From NCBI GenBank assembly GCA_947488295.1, contig CANKYU010000004.1, positions 496,001 through 560,000 on the forward strand: a stretch of 64,000 bases of DNA, written 5' to 3'. Origin of the DNA: an uncultured Anderseniella sp. Its GTDB lineage: Bacteria; Pseudomonadota; Alphaproteobacteria; Rhizobiales; Aestuariivirgaceae. Shown piece by piece: positions 1 to 10,795 of the stretch (within the stretch, counting starts at the first letter, position 1; each line of letters starts with the position of its first letter). The notes below the pieces were generated by a model that made no database searches, had not been told where the DNA came from, and saw only the letters and a program-made list of their open reading frames with translations. The translations under genes were made by a program, and so were the position numbers.

Positions 1-71
1 TTCGGCGCGCCACTGATTTGTGACTTGTCAAGCGCAGGCGGGGCAGCATTGAAGCTTTCCATCCGGGTCAT
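1..71 (-). CDS. N-terminal fragment of an unidentified protein
   Basis: An open frame reads leftward off the window edge from an ATG at 71. AGAGGTG lies six bases upstream as a plausible ribosome binding site. Only 23 residues are visible (start MTRMESFNAAPPALDKSQ), which is too little to assign a family. A second ATG four codons in (position 62) is an alternative start. The upstream 120 bases contain an operator-like dyad at 92-105. The product is unknown. Confidence 0.35.
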   Translation of the reverse strand, partial: MTRMESFNAAPPALDKSQISGAP

Positions 72-91
72 CGGGAACACCTCTGTCAAAC

Positions 92-105
92 TGAACGATC
101 ATTCA
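92..105. promoter_or_regulatory. Possible operator dyad
   Basis: TGAACGATCATTCA has matching TGAA/TTCA ends around a central GATC. It resembles the general form of TetR-family operators and sits just upstream of the leftward gene that starts at 71. This rests on pattern resemblance alone; no regulator gene is visible here. Confidence 0.2.
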
Positions 106-194
106 ATATAGCATGATTTTTTCGATTTTGACAATTATGGAGTTGAGCATTTGTCGCTGCAGGCCCTCGAAGTCAACCTCACATCCAGCCTGAT

Positions 195-2306
<2,112 letters not shown>

Positions 2307-3986
2307 TTAACCTGTTGCCGACAGCAGTCGGTCAGCCTGGGCGCGGGCCTCCGATGTCACCTCGGCACCGGACAGCATGCGGGCTATTTCCTCACGACGT
2401 CCCTCGCCGGTGAGCGGCGTAACGCGGGTGATCATGCGCCTGCCGGCAGCATCGCCCGCCTCTTCCATCTTGGAAATCAGCAAGTGCGCGTCGGCCCGTG
2501 AGGCAACCTGCGGGCTATGGGTCACCGCCAGCACCTGCAGTCCCTTCGACATGCGCGAAAGCCGCTGGCCGATGGCATCGGCAACAGCCCCGCCGACACC
2601 GGTATCGATCTCGTCAAACACCAGTGTCGGCGCAGAAGCGCGCGCGGCCAGCACGACTTTGAGAGCCAGCAGGAAGCGCGACAGCTCGCCACCTGAAGCA
2701 GCCTTGACGATGGGTGCAAGCGGTGTACCGGGATTGGCTGCAATCAGAAACTCCACCCGGTCAATACCATATGGTCCGGCGCGGGCTTCATCGGTTTCGA
2801 CCCGGGTTTCAAACCGGGCCTTTTCCAGACGTAGCGGCGCAAGCTCCGACAATATTTCCTTGTCCAGCTTCACAGCGGCTTTCACCCGCGCATCCGACAG
2901 TTTGAGCGCCAGGTCATCATAGACGTCCTGTGCTTCGTCGCGTGCCGTCTTGAGTTTGCCAAGCATAACACCGCCGTCATCGATCGACTGCAGATCGGTT
3001 TCAAAGCGCTCCATCAGGCCAGCAAGATCATCTACCTGGACTTTGTGCTTTCGCGCCAGTGCTCGCAGCGCAAAAAGCCTCTCCTCGGCCTTCTCCAGTT
3101 CTGCCGGGTTGAGCACGAACTCACGGGCTGCCGCATCAAGCTGGTTTTGCGCTTCGTTCATTTCGATCACGGCTCGCTCCAGCGCTGCGCATACCGGGTC
3201 GAGACCGCCCTTGGCCTGTTCGCGGCGTCTTTCCAGCTTGCGCAGTGCCGTGTTCAGGGCAGCAATGGTATCGCCATTGGAAACAGCCTTTTGGGCTTCG
3301 TTGACAACCGACGAGAATTCCTCTGCATTCATCATCAGCTGGCGTTTGTCCGCCAGGGTTGCTTCTTCGCCCGGCTGCGGATCGAGTTCATGCATTTCCT
3401 TCAGCGCATGTTCCAGAAACGCGCGCTCGGTTTCTGCCCGGTCAAGCCGGGCCTGATGGGCATCATATGCTTCGCGCGCCGCACTCAGCGCCGTCCAGGC
3501 CACCTCCACCTTGCGCAGTTTTGGTTCAAGTTCACCATAGGCATCCAGCGCCGTGCGATGGAATGAAACATCCATCAGGGCGCGGTCATCATGCTGGCCA
3601 TGGATCTCCGCCAGCAGTCCTCCCAGTTGCCGCAGCAGATTGACGCTGGACGGCTGGTCGTTGATGAACACTCGGGATTTGCCGTCCGCCCCCTGAATCC
3701 GGCGGATAACAATACCCTCCTCGCCCGCCTCGATTTCCGCATCGGCCAGCAACGCATACGCAGCATGATCTGCGCGGGGATGGAAACTGGCCGTCACACT
3801 ACCCTTGTCACAGCCGGTCCGTACCAGGGAGGCATCACCGCGCGCACCAAGCGCCAGTCCCAGCGAATCCAGCAGGATTGACTTGCCCGCACCGGTCTCG
3901 CCGGTCAGAACGCCGAGACCTTCCTCAAGGGAGAGGTCCAGCTTCTCGATCAGGACGATGTCGCGTATGGCAAGGTGTGTGAGCAT
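2307..3986 (-). CDS. recN: DNA repair protein RecN
   Basis: An SMC-like ATPase that acts early in recombinational repair of double-strand breaks. Walker A GETGAGKS lies near the N-terminus, a long helical coiled-coil fills the middle, and the signature ASGGELSRFLLALK and Walker B LVFDEIDTGVGG lie near the C-terminus. An upstream in-frame GTG at 3995 would add three residues. I prefer the ATG at 3986 because family members begin with a short MLxxLxIxxxxLI-type sequence (here MLTHLAIRDIVLI). No strong ribosome binding site decides between them. In many relatives recN directly follows bamD; here four unrelated genes intervene. Confidence 0.95.
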   Translation of the reverse strand: MLTHLAIRDIVLIEKLDLSLEEGLGVLTGETGAGKSILLDSLGLALGARGDASLVRTGCDKGSVTASFHPRADHAAYALLADAEIEAGEEGIVIRRIQGADGKSRVFINDQPSSVNLLRQLGGLLAEIHGQHDDRALMDVSFHRTALDAYGELEPKLRKVEVAWTALSAAREAYDAHQARLDRAETERAFLEHALKEMHELDPQPGEEATLADKRQLMMNAEEFSSVVNEAQKAVSNGDTIAALNTALRKLERRREQAKGGLDPVCAALERAVIEMNEAQNQLDAAAREFVLNPAELEKAEERLFALRALARKHKVQVDDLAGLMERFETDLQSIDDGGVMLGKLKTARDEAQDVYDDLALKLSDARVKAAVKLDKEILSELAPLRLEKARFETRVETDEARAGPYGIDRVEFLIAANPGTPLAPIVKAASGGELSRFLLALKVVLAARASAPTLVFDEIDTGVGGAVADAIGQRLSRMSKGLQVLAVTHSPQVASRADAHLLISKMEEAGDAAGRRMITRVTPLTGEGRREEIARMLSGAEVTSEARAQADRLLSATG

Positions 3987-4058
3987 GGCTGGCACTGTTT
4001 ATAGCGCATTTTTATAGAATCGGGCGAGAGGATTAGGCTGTGGTGACAACAACTGACA

Positions 4059-4826
4059 TCAACCATGCATGGTCAGACCGCCTGACACACTGATCGTCTG
4101 TCCGGTGATGTAATCGGCATCCTCACTGGCCAGAAACGCGATGATTCCCGGATAGTCCGCCGGCTGGCCGAGACGCCGCATGGGAATGGCGCGGGTCAGC
4201 CCGTCAATCAGCTTCCTGCCCTGCTCGGCATCGCCGGCGAAACTGGCAAACAGTGGTGTATCGGTGGGACCGGGACACACCGTGTTGATCTGGATGTTGT
4301 TGCGGGCCAGTTCCCGCGCCAGGGTTTTCGAGAACGCGATAATGCCGCCCTTGCAGGCTGAATAGACCGCTTCGCCGGATGAGCCGACGCGACCGGCATC
4401 CGATGCCACATTGATGACCTTGCCCGCTCCGCGCCCTGCCATGCGCGATACCACCGTGTGGTGCAGGTTCAGCGGTCCGTAAAGATTGATATCGATGATC
4501 TTGCGCCACAGCGCAGTGTCGGTAGCCAGGAACGGTTTGGCTTCATCCCATCCGGCATTGTTGACCAGGATATCGATGGGACCGATATCTCGTTCAGCCG
4601 CGGCGACTGCAGACTCCACAGCATCGTAATCTGAAATGTCGGTAACATATGTGGATGCGCGGCCGCCTGCATTCGTGATCAGCCCGCTTGTTTCCGCTGC
4701 TCCATCGCCATTGATATCAAAAATGGCGACGTTTGCCCCCTCGTCCGCAAACCGTTGACATATGGCACGGCCGATACCGCTGCCACCACCTGTCACGATG
4801 ACCGTCTTTGCTTCGAGACCCCGCAT
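4059..4826 (-). CDS. SDR-family dehydrogenase, BadH-like
   Basis: A 255-aa NAD(P)-dependent short-chain dehydrogenase. TGGGSGIG (12-19) is the cofactor loop, NNAG (89-92) is structural, and Ser142, Tyr155 and Lys159 form the catalytic set (YSACK). The N-terminus and the ending ITGQTISVSGGLTMHG closely resemble, from memory, 2-hydroxycyclohexanecarboxyl-CoA dehydrogenase (BadH) of alicyclic acid degradation. No other genes of that pathway are next to it, so the substrate is uncertain; a 3-hydroxyacyl-CoA or another alcohol is possible. It lies 26 bases after the FMN-dependent protein on the same strand and may be co-transcribed with it. Confidence 0.85.
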   Translation of the reverse strand: MRGLEAKTVIVTGGGSGIGRAICQRFADEGANVAIFDINGDGAAETSGLITNAGGRASTYVTDISDYDAVESAVAAAERDIGPIDILVNNAGWDEAKPFLATDTALWRKIIDINLYGPLNLHHTVVSRMAGRGAGKVINVASDAGRVGSSGEAVYSACKGGIIAFSKTLARELARNNIQINTVCPGPTDTPLFASFAGDAEQGRKLIDGLTRAIPMRRLGQPADYPGIIAFLASEDADYITGQTISVSGGLTMHG

Positions 4827-4852
4827 TCATGCAACTCCGTTTCTTCGTAAAT

Positions 4853-6358
4853 TCAAACGACCCGGCCCTGTTCCGCCGGCGGATAAATCTCACTCAACGG
4901 GCGGGATTTGCCGTCGGCCTGGATCAGACGAACATGGTGGCGTTCAAGGGCTCTGGCATTCGGGACGCCGCAGGCATGTGCAATCAGTCCCACCCCATAA
5001 TGTATCTTGCCGGCGTAGTTTTTCACTCGCACCGCCTTGTCTTCCGGATCAAGCCCGCGCTGCAGGTGGCGTTGATGGGTGGTTATGCCGGTAGGACAGG
5101 TGTTCTTGTTGCACTTGAGTGACTGGATACATCCAAGCGAGAACAGAAACCCTCGCGCCGAGTTGACAAAATCCGCCCCCGCGCAATATGCCCAGGCCAC
5201 TTCAGCTGGCGTGATCAGCTTGCCCGCACAAATGACCCGGATGCGGCCCCTGAGCTTGTGCTTTTCCAGCACATCCACCGCCAACGGCAGCGCTTCGCGA
5301 ACAGTCAGCGCGGTGTTGTCAATCAGCGGCATGGGAGCCGCCCCCGTTCCACCATCACCTGAATCAATAGTGATGAAGTCAGGAGCCGACGCCGCTCCGC
5401 GCTCGTTAATGAGCGCGCATAGCTCCTCAAGCCATTCCACGCCGCCCATGGCTGTCTTGAACCCTGTCGGCAGGCCGGACAATTCACGCACACGGGCGAT
5501 AAAATCAAGCAGTTCGCCATGGTTGGCAATCTCTGAATGCCGGTTCGGGGAGATCGAGGCTTTTCCGGGCGCAATGCCGCGAATCCGGGCAATTTCCTCA
5601 GTTACCTTGTCCGCAGGCAACAGCCCGCCCTTGCCCGGTTTTGCTCCCTGACTGAGCTTTACCTCCACCATCTTCACTTGCGGCAGGTCGGCGATTTGCT
5701 TCAGTTTTTCTTCGGAAAAATTGCCCTGCTCGTCACGCACACCGTATTTCGCCGTACCGATCTGAAAGATAATATCGCAACCACCCGACAGATGATATTC
5801 CGACAGTCCGCCCTCTCCCGTGTTCAGCCAGCACCCGGCCATCGCGGCGCCTTTCGACAAGGCTTTGACAGCAGGCGCCGAAAGGGCGCCATAGCTCATG
5901 CCCGAAATGTTGATCAGGGAGCTGGCCCGGTAAGGATGTCGCGCACCTTCTCCGACGACAAGCGCCGGCGGATCAGACACCTCATTGTCCAGAAGGCCAT
6001 AAATTTCATTTGCAAACAGGGGCGTCCCGACAATCGCGGTGTTTTCGGTTGAACCGAATGCAACTGTGTTGTCGACCCCGGCAGCGGATTTGTAGGCCCA
6101 TTCGCGTTGCGCCCGGTTGAACGGCATCTCCTCGCGGTCCTGGGCAAAGAAATACTGCCGGAAAAACTCCCCCAGCGTTGAGAACAGGTGCCTGAACCGG
6201 CCGATAACCGGATAGTTCCGCCGAATGGCATCCTGGCGTTGGTTGATGTCGATGAGGAACATGATGACAACAGCCAGGACAAATAACCCGACCGCGAACA
6301 CAAACAGGGTCGCCAGCAGCGACAGCGCCTGAGAGACAAAACTTGCGACAAAACCCAT
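4853..6358 (-). CDS. FMN-binding glutamate synthase family protein
   Basis: 501 aa with one or two N-terminal membrane helices (residues about 8-37), followed by the FMN-binding TIM-barrel domain of the GltB large subunit. The flavin-loop region is rich in glycine (TIDSGDGGTGAAPMPLID). A cysteine cluster, CIQSLKCNKNTCPTG, matches the iron-sulfur ligands of glutamate synthase. The amidotransferase and C-terminal GXGXG domains of true GltB are absent, so this is the stand-alone membrane-attached family, whose reaction is not settled. It is transcribed away from arsC. Confidence 0.9.
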   Translation of the reverse strand: MGFVASFVSQALSLLATLFVFAVGLFVLAVVIMFLIDINQRQDAIRRNYPVIGRFRHLFSTLGEFFRQYFFAQDREEMPFNRAQREWAYKSAAGVDNTVAFGSTENTAIVGTPLFANEIYGLLDNEVSDPPALVVGEGARHPYRASSLINISGMSYGALSAPAVKALSKGAAMAGCWLNTGEGGLSEYHLSGGCDIIFQIGTAKYGVRDEQGNFSEEKLKQIADLPQVKMVEVKLSQGAKPGKGGLLPADKVTEEIARIRGIAPGKASISPNRHSEIANHGELLDFIARVRELSGLPTGFKTAMGGVEWLEELCALINERGAASAPDFITIDSGDGGTGAAPMPLIDNTALTVREALPLAVDVLEKHKLRGRIRVICAGKLITPAEVAWAYCAGADFVNSARGFLFSLGCIQSLKCNKNTCPTGITTHQRHLQRGLDPEDKAVRVKNYAGKIHYGVGLIAHACGVPNARALERHHVRLIQADGKSRPLSEIYPPAEQGRVV

Positions 6359-6525
6359 AACCGACCCTTACTGTTTGGCAGCCCTGCCGGCTTTGAGATG
6401 AAAACAATCCGGCACCTAAAAGAACCTGATGTGAAGCCTGCGGTCAACTCGCTGACAGCAGGCACTTGGTGTTTTCACGGGGATTGTCGATTTGACCATT
6501 GTCACCCAATTGTCATGTCGCCGAC

Positions 6526-6543
6526 GTATCGCAGAACCGATAC
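6526..6543. promoter_or_regulatory. Inverted repeat in front of arsC
   Basis: GTATCG and CGATAC are exact inverted arms separated by six bases, 19 bases before the arsC start and just upstream of its GAGGAGG ribosome binding site. The location suits a repressor operator for the arsC-aqpS unit or a 5' UTR stem. No ArsR gene lies next to it. This is a candidate only. Confidence 0.35.
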
Positions 6544-6561
6544 GAGTGAGGAGGCTCCGCA

Positions 6562-7056
6562 ATGGCCGAAAAAGCATACAATGTGTTGTTCCTTTGCACC
6601 GGAAATTCCGCGCGCTCAATATTGGCTGAAGCCATTCTGGGCCGCATCGGAAAACAGCGTTTCAATTCATATTCCGCCGGCTCACAACCAAAAGGCGAAC
6701 CGCATCCGCAGGCACTCAGGCTGCTTGAGTCTCTCCGATACGATACGACACAGTTCAAATCAAAGAGCTGGGATGAGTTTGCTAAACCAGGCGCGCCCGC
6801 GTTGGATTTCGTATTCACGGTGTGTGACAATGCGGCAAGCGAAGTATGCCCGGTATGGCCTGGCCAGCCAATGAGCGCCCATTGGGGAGTGCCGGACCCC
6901 GCTGCCGTTGAAGGATCGGATGCAGAGATCGCAGCGGCCTTTGCCGAAACATACCGTCTCATGAACAATAGAATTACCGCTTTCGTAAACTTGCCAATGC
7001 AGAGTATAGACCGGTTGAGCCTAACACAGCGGCTCGACGACATTGGCAAGCAATAG
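6562..7056 (+). CDS. arsC: Arsenate reductase, low-molecular-weight phosphatase type
   Basis: Reduces arsenate to arsenite. The N-terminal P-loop CTGNSARS carries nucleophile Cys12. Cys88 and Cys95 (VCDNAASEVCP) have the seven-residue spacing of the second and third redox cysteines of thioredoxin-coupled ArsC, and an acidic DP motif follows at 111. At 164 aa it is slightly longer than the 130-140 aa common in the family. A strong GAGGAGG ribosome binding site precedes the ATG. The next gene, 12 bases downstream, is an aquaporin-type channel, giving the arsC-aqpS arrangement known from Sinorhizobium in which reduced arsenite leaves through the channel. No arsR, arsB, acr3 or arsH is adjacent. 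Confidence 0.92.
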   Translation: MAEKAYNVLFLCTGNSARSILAEAILGRIGKQRFNSYSAGSQPKGEPHPQALRLLESLRYDTTQFKSKSWDEFAKPGAPALDFVFTVCDNAASEVCPVWPGQPMSAHWGVPDPAAVEGSDAEIAAAFAETYRLMNNRITAFVNLPMQSIDRLSLTQRLDDIGKQ

Positions 7057-7068
7057 GGGCAGTACGAT

Positions 7069-7734
7069 ATGAACAGTTTTGATCTGCCGCGCAGACTGGC
7101 GGCGGAAGCTCTGGGGACATGTGCACTGGTCTGCACCGTCGTCGGTTCCGGTATCATGGCAGACATGCTGAGCGACGATGTTGCCGTTTCGCTGCTGGGC
7201 AACACCATACCCACAGGGGCAATACTGGTCGTGCTGATTACGATTCTCGGGCCGGTTTCAGGAGCGCATTTCAACCCGGCGGTTTCGTTCGGATTCGCGC
7301 TGCGGCGCGATTTGCCGTGGGGCGAGTTTACGCCTTATGTGCTGGCGCAGATAGCCGGCGGCATCATCGGCACCTGGGCAGCGCATCTGATGTTTGAACT
7401 GGACGTGGTCCAGCTGTCGCAGACCGTCCGCAGCGGCAGCGCGCAATGGTTTGCGGAATTTGTAGCGACATTCGGGCTGATGGCAGTCATCCTCGGCGGT
7501 ATCAAATTTAGGAGCGACGCCGTGCCCTGGCTTGTTGGGCTGTACATCACCGCCGCCTACTGGTTCACCGCATCGACATCTTTTGCCAATCCTGCTGTCG
7601 CGATCTCACGTTCCCTGACCGACACGTTCTCCGGCATTCGCCCGGTTGATCTGCCGGGCTTCATCACTGCAGAGCTGATTGGCGCCGCAATAGCGGTTGC
7701 TGTCATGGGGTGGTTGTTGAAACCAGAAGACTGA
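7069..7734 (+). CDS. aqpS: MIP/aquaporin family channel, AqpS-like
   Basis: A 221-aa six-helix channel. The two half-helix motifs are NPA at 69-71 (HFNPAVSF) and NPA at 174-176 (SFANPAVAISRS). The arginine that normally follows the second NPA in water-selective aquaporins is replaced by valine, which opens the selectivity filter and fits a metalloid channel. Linkage to arsC supports export of arsenite down its gradient, as shown for AqpS of Sinorhizobium meliloti. It is convergent with bamD, with 43 bases between the stops. The function is inferred from context and motif. Confidence 0.85.
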   Translation: MNSFDLPRRLAAEALGTCALVCTVVGSGIMADMLSDDVAVSLLGNTIPTGAILVVLITILGPVSGAHFNPAVSFGFALRRDLPWGEFTPYVLAQIAGGIIGTWAAHLMFELDVVQLSQTVRSGSAQWFAEFVATFGLMAVILGGIKFRSDAVPWLVGLYITAAYWFTASTSFANPAVAISRSLTDTFSGIRPVDLPGFITAELIGAAIAVAVMGWLLKPED

Positions 7735-7777
7735 AGACGATTGAATGTACAGGCACGTGCCGCGCACTACGGCGGTT

Positions 7778-8686
7778 CTAGGATCCGAAAACCCCGGACA
7801 GCCACGAACCGGAATCAGCGACCGGACTCAATCCGCCGTCCTGCAACAATGCGAACGCATCGTTGTACCATTTTGAATTGGGGTAGTTATGCCCCAAAAC
7901 GGCCGCGGCAGTCTGTGCCTCGGACCGGATGCCCAACTGCATGTAGTTTTCCGTCAGCCGATACAGCGCTTCGGGCGTGTGCGTCGAGGTCTGATACTTC
8001 TGGACGACGGTCTTGTACCGGTTGATGGCGGCAAGGAACGACTTCTTCTTTTGATAGTACCGTCCTATATCCATTTCCTTGCCGGCCAGAATATCACGGG
8101 CCAGGGATGCCTTGCCGGCAGCATCCTGCGCGTAGGATGTGTTGGGATACCGGCGCGCCACCTCTTCAAGTTCGGCCAGGGTCTTTCGGGCCGCGGTCGG
8201 ATCGCGCCGCACGTCATTGATCTGCTCATAGTGATTGAGCGCAATGAGATATTGCGCATAGGCAGCATCCTGGTGTCCGGGGTGCAATTGGATAAATCGC
8301 TTGGCTGCCGCAATGGATTCAGGATGCGCACTGCGCCGGTACTGCGCATAGGACTGCATCAGGATCGACTTGGTGGCCCACTTCGAATAGGGATGCTGAC
8401 GCTCCACCTCGGTAAACTTCTTCACCGCAGAGCGAAAATCTTCTTCGCGGACGTCTTTGACACCCTCATTGTACATCTTTGCAATGGGCGCACCGTCAGG
8501 GTCGTTGCCAAGATCAGGGGCGACGGCGTCACCGCCGCCAAACAGGCTGAAACCCTGCGAAGAACCGGAGCTGTCGTCATCGCCGCCAGGAAAGTAGTCG
8601 TACACACTGCCGCCGGCGCAGCCGGACAGCGTAATGGCCGCCGCGCAATACATGGTCAGCGTGGTAATTCTGAACTTTGACGGCAA
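7778..8686 (-). CDS. bamD: Outer membrane assembly lipoprotein BamD
   Basis: 302 aa. A type II signal peptide ends in the lipobox LSGC, with Cys23 as the acylated residue, followed by a Gly/Asp/Ser-rich linker and then five tetratricopeptide-type repeats from about residue 65 (YNEGVKDVREEDFRSAVKKF onward). It is the essential lipoprotein of the BAM complex that inserts beta-barrel proteins. The dcw position after ftsZ is conserved, but lpxC, which usually sits between the two genes, is absent and the gap holds a repeat element. Confidence 0.93.
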   Translation of the reverse strand: MPSKFRITTLTMYCAAAITLSGCAGGSVYDYFPGGDDDSSGSSQGFSLFGGGDAVAPDLGNDPDGAPIAKMYNEGVKDVREEDFRSAVKKFTEVERQHPYSKWATKSILMQSYAQYRRSAHPESIAAAKRFIQLHPGHQDAAYAQYLIALNHYEQINDVRRDPTAARKTLAELEEVARRYPNTSYAQDAAGKASLARDILAGKEMDIGRYYQKKKSFLAAINRYKTVVQKYQTSTHTPEALYRLTENYMQLGIRSEAQTAAAVLGHNYPNSKWYNDAFALLQDGGLSPVADSGSWLSGVFGS

Positions 8687-8833
8687 CGCTCTACTCCGCT
8701 CGATTCGGGGCTGAATCAGTCTGCATCAGCCCCTGTTCCCTCCAGACTACCGCAAAAAGCATCATACAGCCAGCTTTGCGAGTCTGTTTGTACATGTGGA
8801 ATGGTGCAGCAACCGGGCGGAAATATGGCTGAG

Positions 8834-8936
8834 CTAGAGCAACATGGGTTCGAAAGAGCCCATAAAGTTGCTCTGCCACTTTGAAAGCGATCTGGTTCAT
8901 GATTTTTGGTTGATACAACCAAAAATCAACCTGGTC
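8834..8936 (+). repeat. Two-hairpin dispersed repeat, copy A
   Basis: Matches the reverse complement of 61288-61390 over 103 bp without gaps, with 15 mismatches counted by eye. Hairpin 1 (8836-8874) has an 8-bp outer stem AGAGCAAC/GTTGCTCT, an AAA bulge on one side, a 7-bp inner stem with one wobble pair, and a C-GAAA-G tetraloop. Hairpin 2 (8889-8936) has a near-complementary 7-bp base (GATCTGG/CCTGGTC) and a 13-bp upper stem of TGATTTTTGGTTG with its complement around ATA. It lies between ftsZ and bamD, where lpxC is expected. The rest of 8687-8993 shows no gene. Confidence 0.85.
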
Positions 8937-8993
8937 CAGCTTAAGCCGGGCCAGTACACGATAATGTCAGAACATGGCCTGGAAGCAGAGCGC

Positions 8994-10526
8994 TCAGTTG
9001 GATTGTCTGCGCAAAAACGCCGGAATTTCCAGCTGATCGTCATCGAGCGACGGATCAATGGCCGGCTGCAGCGGATGCACGTTTCCCTGGGCCTGTGCGG
9101 CTGTCTGAGGCCGCTGCATTTGCGGTTCCTCCTTGGCGGCTTTTGACGCAGGTGCAGGCTCCTCGTCACGCTTCACCCCGAGCCCGACGCTGGCCAGCCG
9201 TTCCAGCAGGCCCTTGCGCTTGGTCTGTGCAGCCTTTGCAACCTGCTGCAGTTTTTCCGGACCGGCAGCCATTTGCTCACGCGCAATCGGCGGGAATTCT
9301 TCACGCGCCGGCATTTGCGGCCGTGGCTTTGGTGTTGGTTCTGCCATGACGGGCCTCGGTGCCGGCGCCGGTTCAGGCGCAGCAGCTTCCTGAAGATCCG
9401 CGGCAACTTCCAGGCTTTCTTCAACCACCTCTTCGGCCTGAGGTTTCGCGGCCACAGGTGCAGGGGTTACGGCCGTTGCCGCTGGCTGTGGAGTGGCATA
9501 GCCATAACCTGCTTCTTCCTCGTCAGCTTCCATATCAGCATCATCGCTGCCCTGCAGAAACTCTTCTGCCAGACCGGTTGCAACAACCGAGACGCGCATG
9601 GTGCCTTCAAGTTTTTCATCGAAGGTTGCACCCAGGATAATATTGGCTTCGGGATCGACTTCCTCGCGAATACGGGTAGCGGCTTCATCAACCTCGTACA
9701 GCGTCAGATCGGGGCCGCCGGAGATGGAAATCAAAAGTCCGCGTGCGCCGCGCATCGAAACATCGTCGAGCAGCGGGTTGGAAATGGCGGCTTCAGCCGC
9801 TTCAATGGCACGTTTTTCACCGGAAGCCTCGCCGGTGCCCATCATCGCCTTGCCCATTTCGGACATGATGGCGCGAACATCGGCGAAGTCGAGATTGATC
9901 AGACCGTCACGGGTCATGAGTTCGGTGATGGACGCAACACCGGAGTACAGCACTTCGTCCGCCATGGCGAACGCAGCGGCAAATGTCGTCTTCTCGTTGG
10001 CGACACGGAACAGGTTCTGATTCGGGATGACAATCAGTGTATCAACATGCTGGGTGAGCTGTTCAATACCCCGGTCCGCCGTCAGCATGCGGCGCTGACC
10101 TTCAAAGTGAAACGGTTTGGTGACCACACCAACCGTCAGGATACCCTGCTCTTTTGCAGCACGTGCGATCACCGGAGCTGCACCTGTACCGGTACCACCG
10201 CCCATGCCGGCGGTGATGAAAACCATGTGTGCGCCGGCCAGGTGATCCAGTATTTCCGGCAGTGCCTCTTCGGCCGCGCCCGCGCCGATCTGCGGCTGTG
10301 ACCCGGCACCGAGCCCCTGCGTCAGGTCGGTGCCCATCTGGATGCGCCGGTCTGCGGAACTTTGAAGAATTGCCTGTGCATCGGTGTTTGCAACAACGAA
10401 TTCAACCCCTTCGAGGTTGGATTCAATCATGTTGTTGACGGCATTACCCCCTGCACCACCTACGCCAAAAACAGTAATACGCGGTTTTAACTCCGTAGAG
10501 TCAGGTACAGTTAACTTGATAGGCAT
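8994..10526 (-). CDS. ftsZ: Cell division protein FtsZ
   Basis: The tubulin-like GTPase that forms the Z ring. The start is set at the ATG at 10526, giving [20 protein letters not shown] as in other alphaproteobacterial FtsZ; the frame extends 20 codons further upstream without family resemblance. The protein is 510 aa. The GTP-binding tubulin signature GGGTGTG is at 109-115 and the T7 loop [11 protein letters not shown] is present. A long Ala/Pro/Glu-rich linker (about 320-480) ends in the conserved tail [12 protein letters not shown] that docks FtsA and other partners. ftsA, normally immediately upstream, is 5.7 kb away, so ftsZ must have its own promoter in 10527-10795. Confidence 0.97.
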   Translation of the reverse strand: MPIKLTVPDSTELKPRITVFGVGGAGGNAVNNMIESNLEGVEFVVANTDAQAILQSSADRRIQMGTDLTQGLGAGSQPQIGAGAAEEALPEILDHLAGAHMVFITAGMGGGTGTGAAPVIARAAKEQGILTVGVVTKPFHFEGQRRMLTADRGIEQLTQHVDTLIVIPNQNLFRVANEKTTFAAAFAMADEVLYSGVASITELMTRDGLINLDFADVRAIMSEMGKAMMGTGEASGEKRAIEAAEAAISNPLLDDVSMRGARGLLISISGGPDLTLYEVDEAATRIREEVDPEANIILGATFDEKLEGTMRVSVVATGLAEEFLQGSDDADMEADEEEAGYGYATPQPAATAVTPAPVAAKPQAEEVVEESLEVAADLQEAAAPEPAPAPRPVMAEPTPKPRPQMPAREEFPPIAREQMAAGPEKLQQVAKAAQTKRKGLLERLASVGLGVKRDEEPAPASKAAKEEPQMQRPQTAAQAQGNVHPLQPAIDPSLDDDQLEIPAFLRRQSN

Positions 10527-10590
10527 GGTTTTGCATCCGATTGATATCCCCTGGGGCTGCCATTTTGGTTTCCAAATCACTAACAAATGG

Positions 10591-10605
10591 TTAACGCGAC
10601 CTTAC
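10591..10605. promoter_or_regulatory. CtrA-like box upstream of ftsZ
   Basis: TTAACGCGACCTTAC fits TTAA-N7-TTAA at seven of eight defined bases. CtrA represses ftsZ transcription in Caulobacter, so the location, 65 bases before the ftsZ start, is meaningful. A single imperfect match is weak evidence. Confidence 0.35.
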
Positions 10606-10674
10606 TGCAGTGCAGAAAATTGCAATAAATCGACGCAGCGCGTTTACAGAAGTTAACAAGGTGCGGAAGCAATC

Positions 10675-10724
10675 TGGCACCAATGTGGTACCACAAGATT
10701 GTCGATTCTGAGGGTATGGTGCCA
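10675..10724. promoter_or_regulatory. Nested inverted repeats in the ftsZ / oxidoreductase divergent region
   Basis: TGGCACCA (10675-10682) and TGGTGCCA (10717-10724) are exact inverted arms. The perfect 10-bp palindrome GTGGTACCAC (10685-10694) lies just inside the left arm. They sit 72 bases before the FAD-oxidoreductase start and could be operator sites for that transcription unit. No regulator is assigned. Confidence 0.35.
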
Positions 10725-10795
10725 GTCCAATTGGGCATATACGCCAAAAAACAGATGTGAGGATCATCTCACGTCAATTTTTGGTGGTTTCTGTC

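Noticed and set aside
8836..8874. Reading the GAAA-loop hairpin as a riboswitch
   Set aside because: It faces away from the neighbouring genes and has a second copy with a different loop; a repeat element explains it better.
9273..10301. Rightward open frame opposite ftsZ (342 codons)
   Set aside because: Shadow of ftsZ; no motif, no plausible start site.
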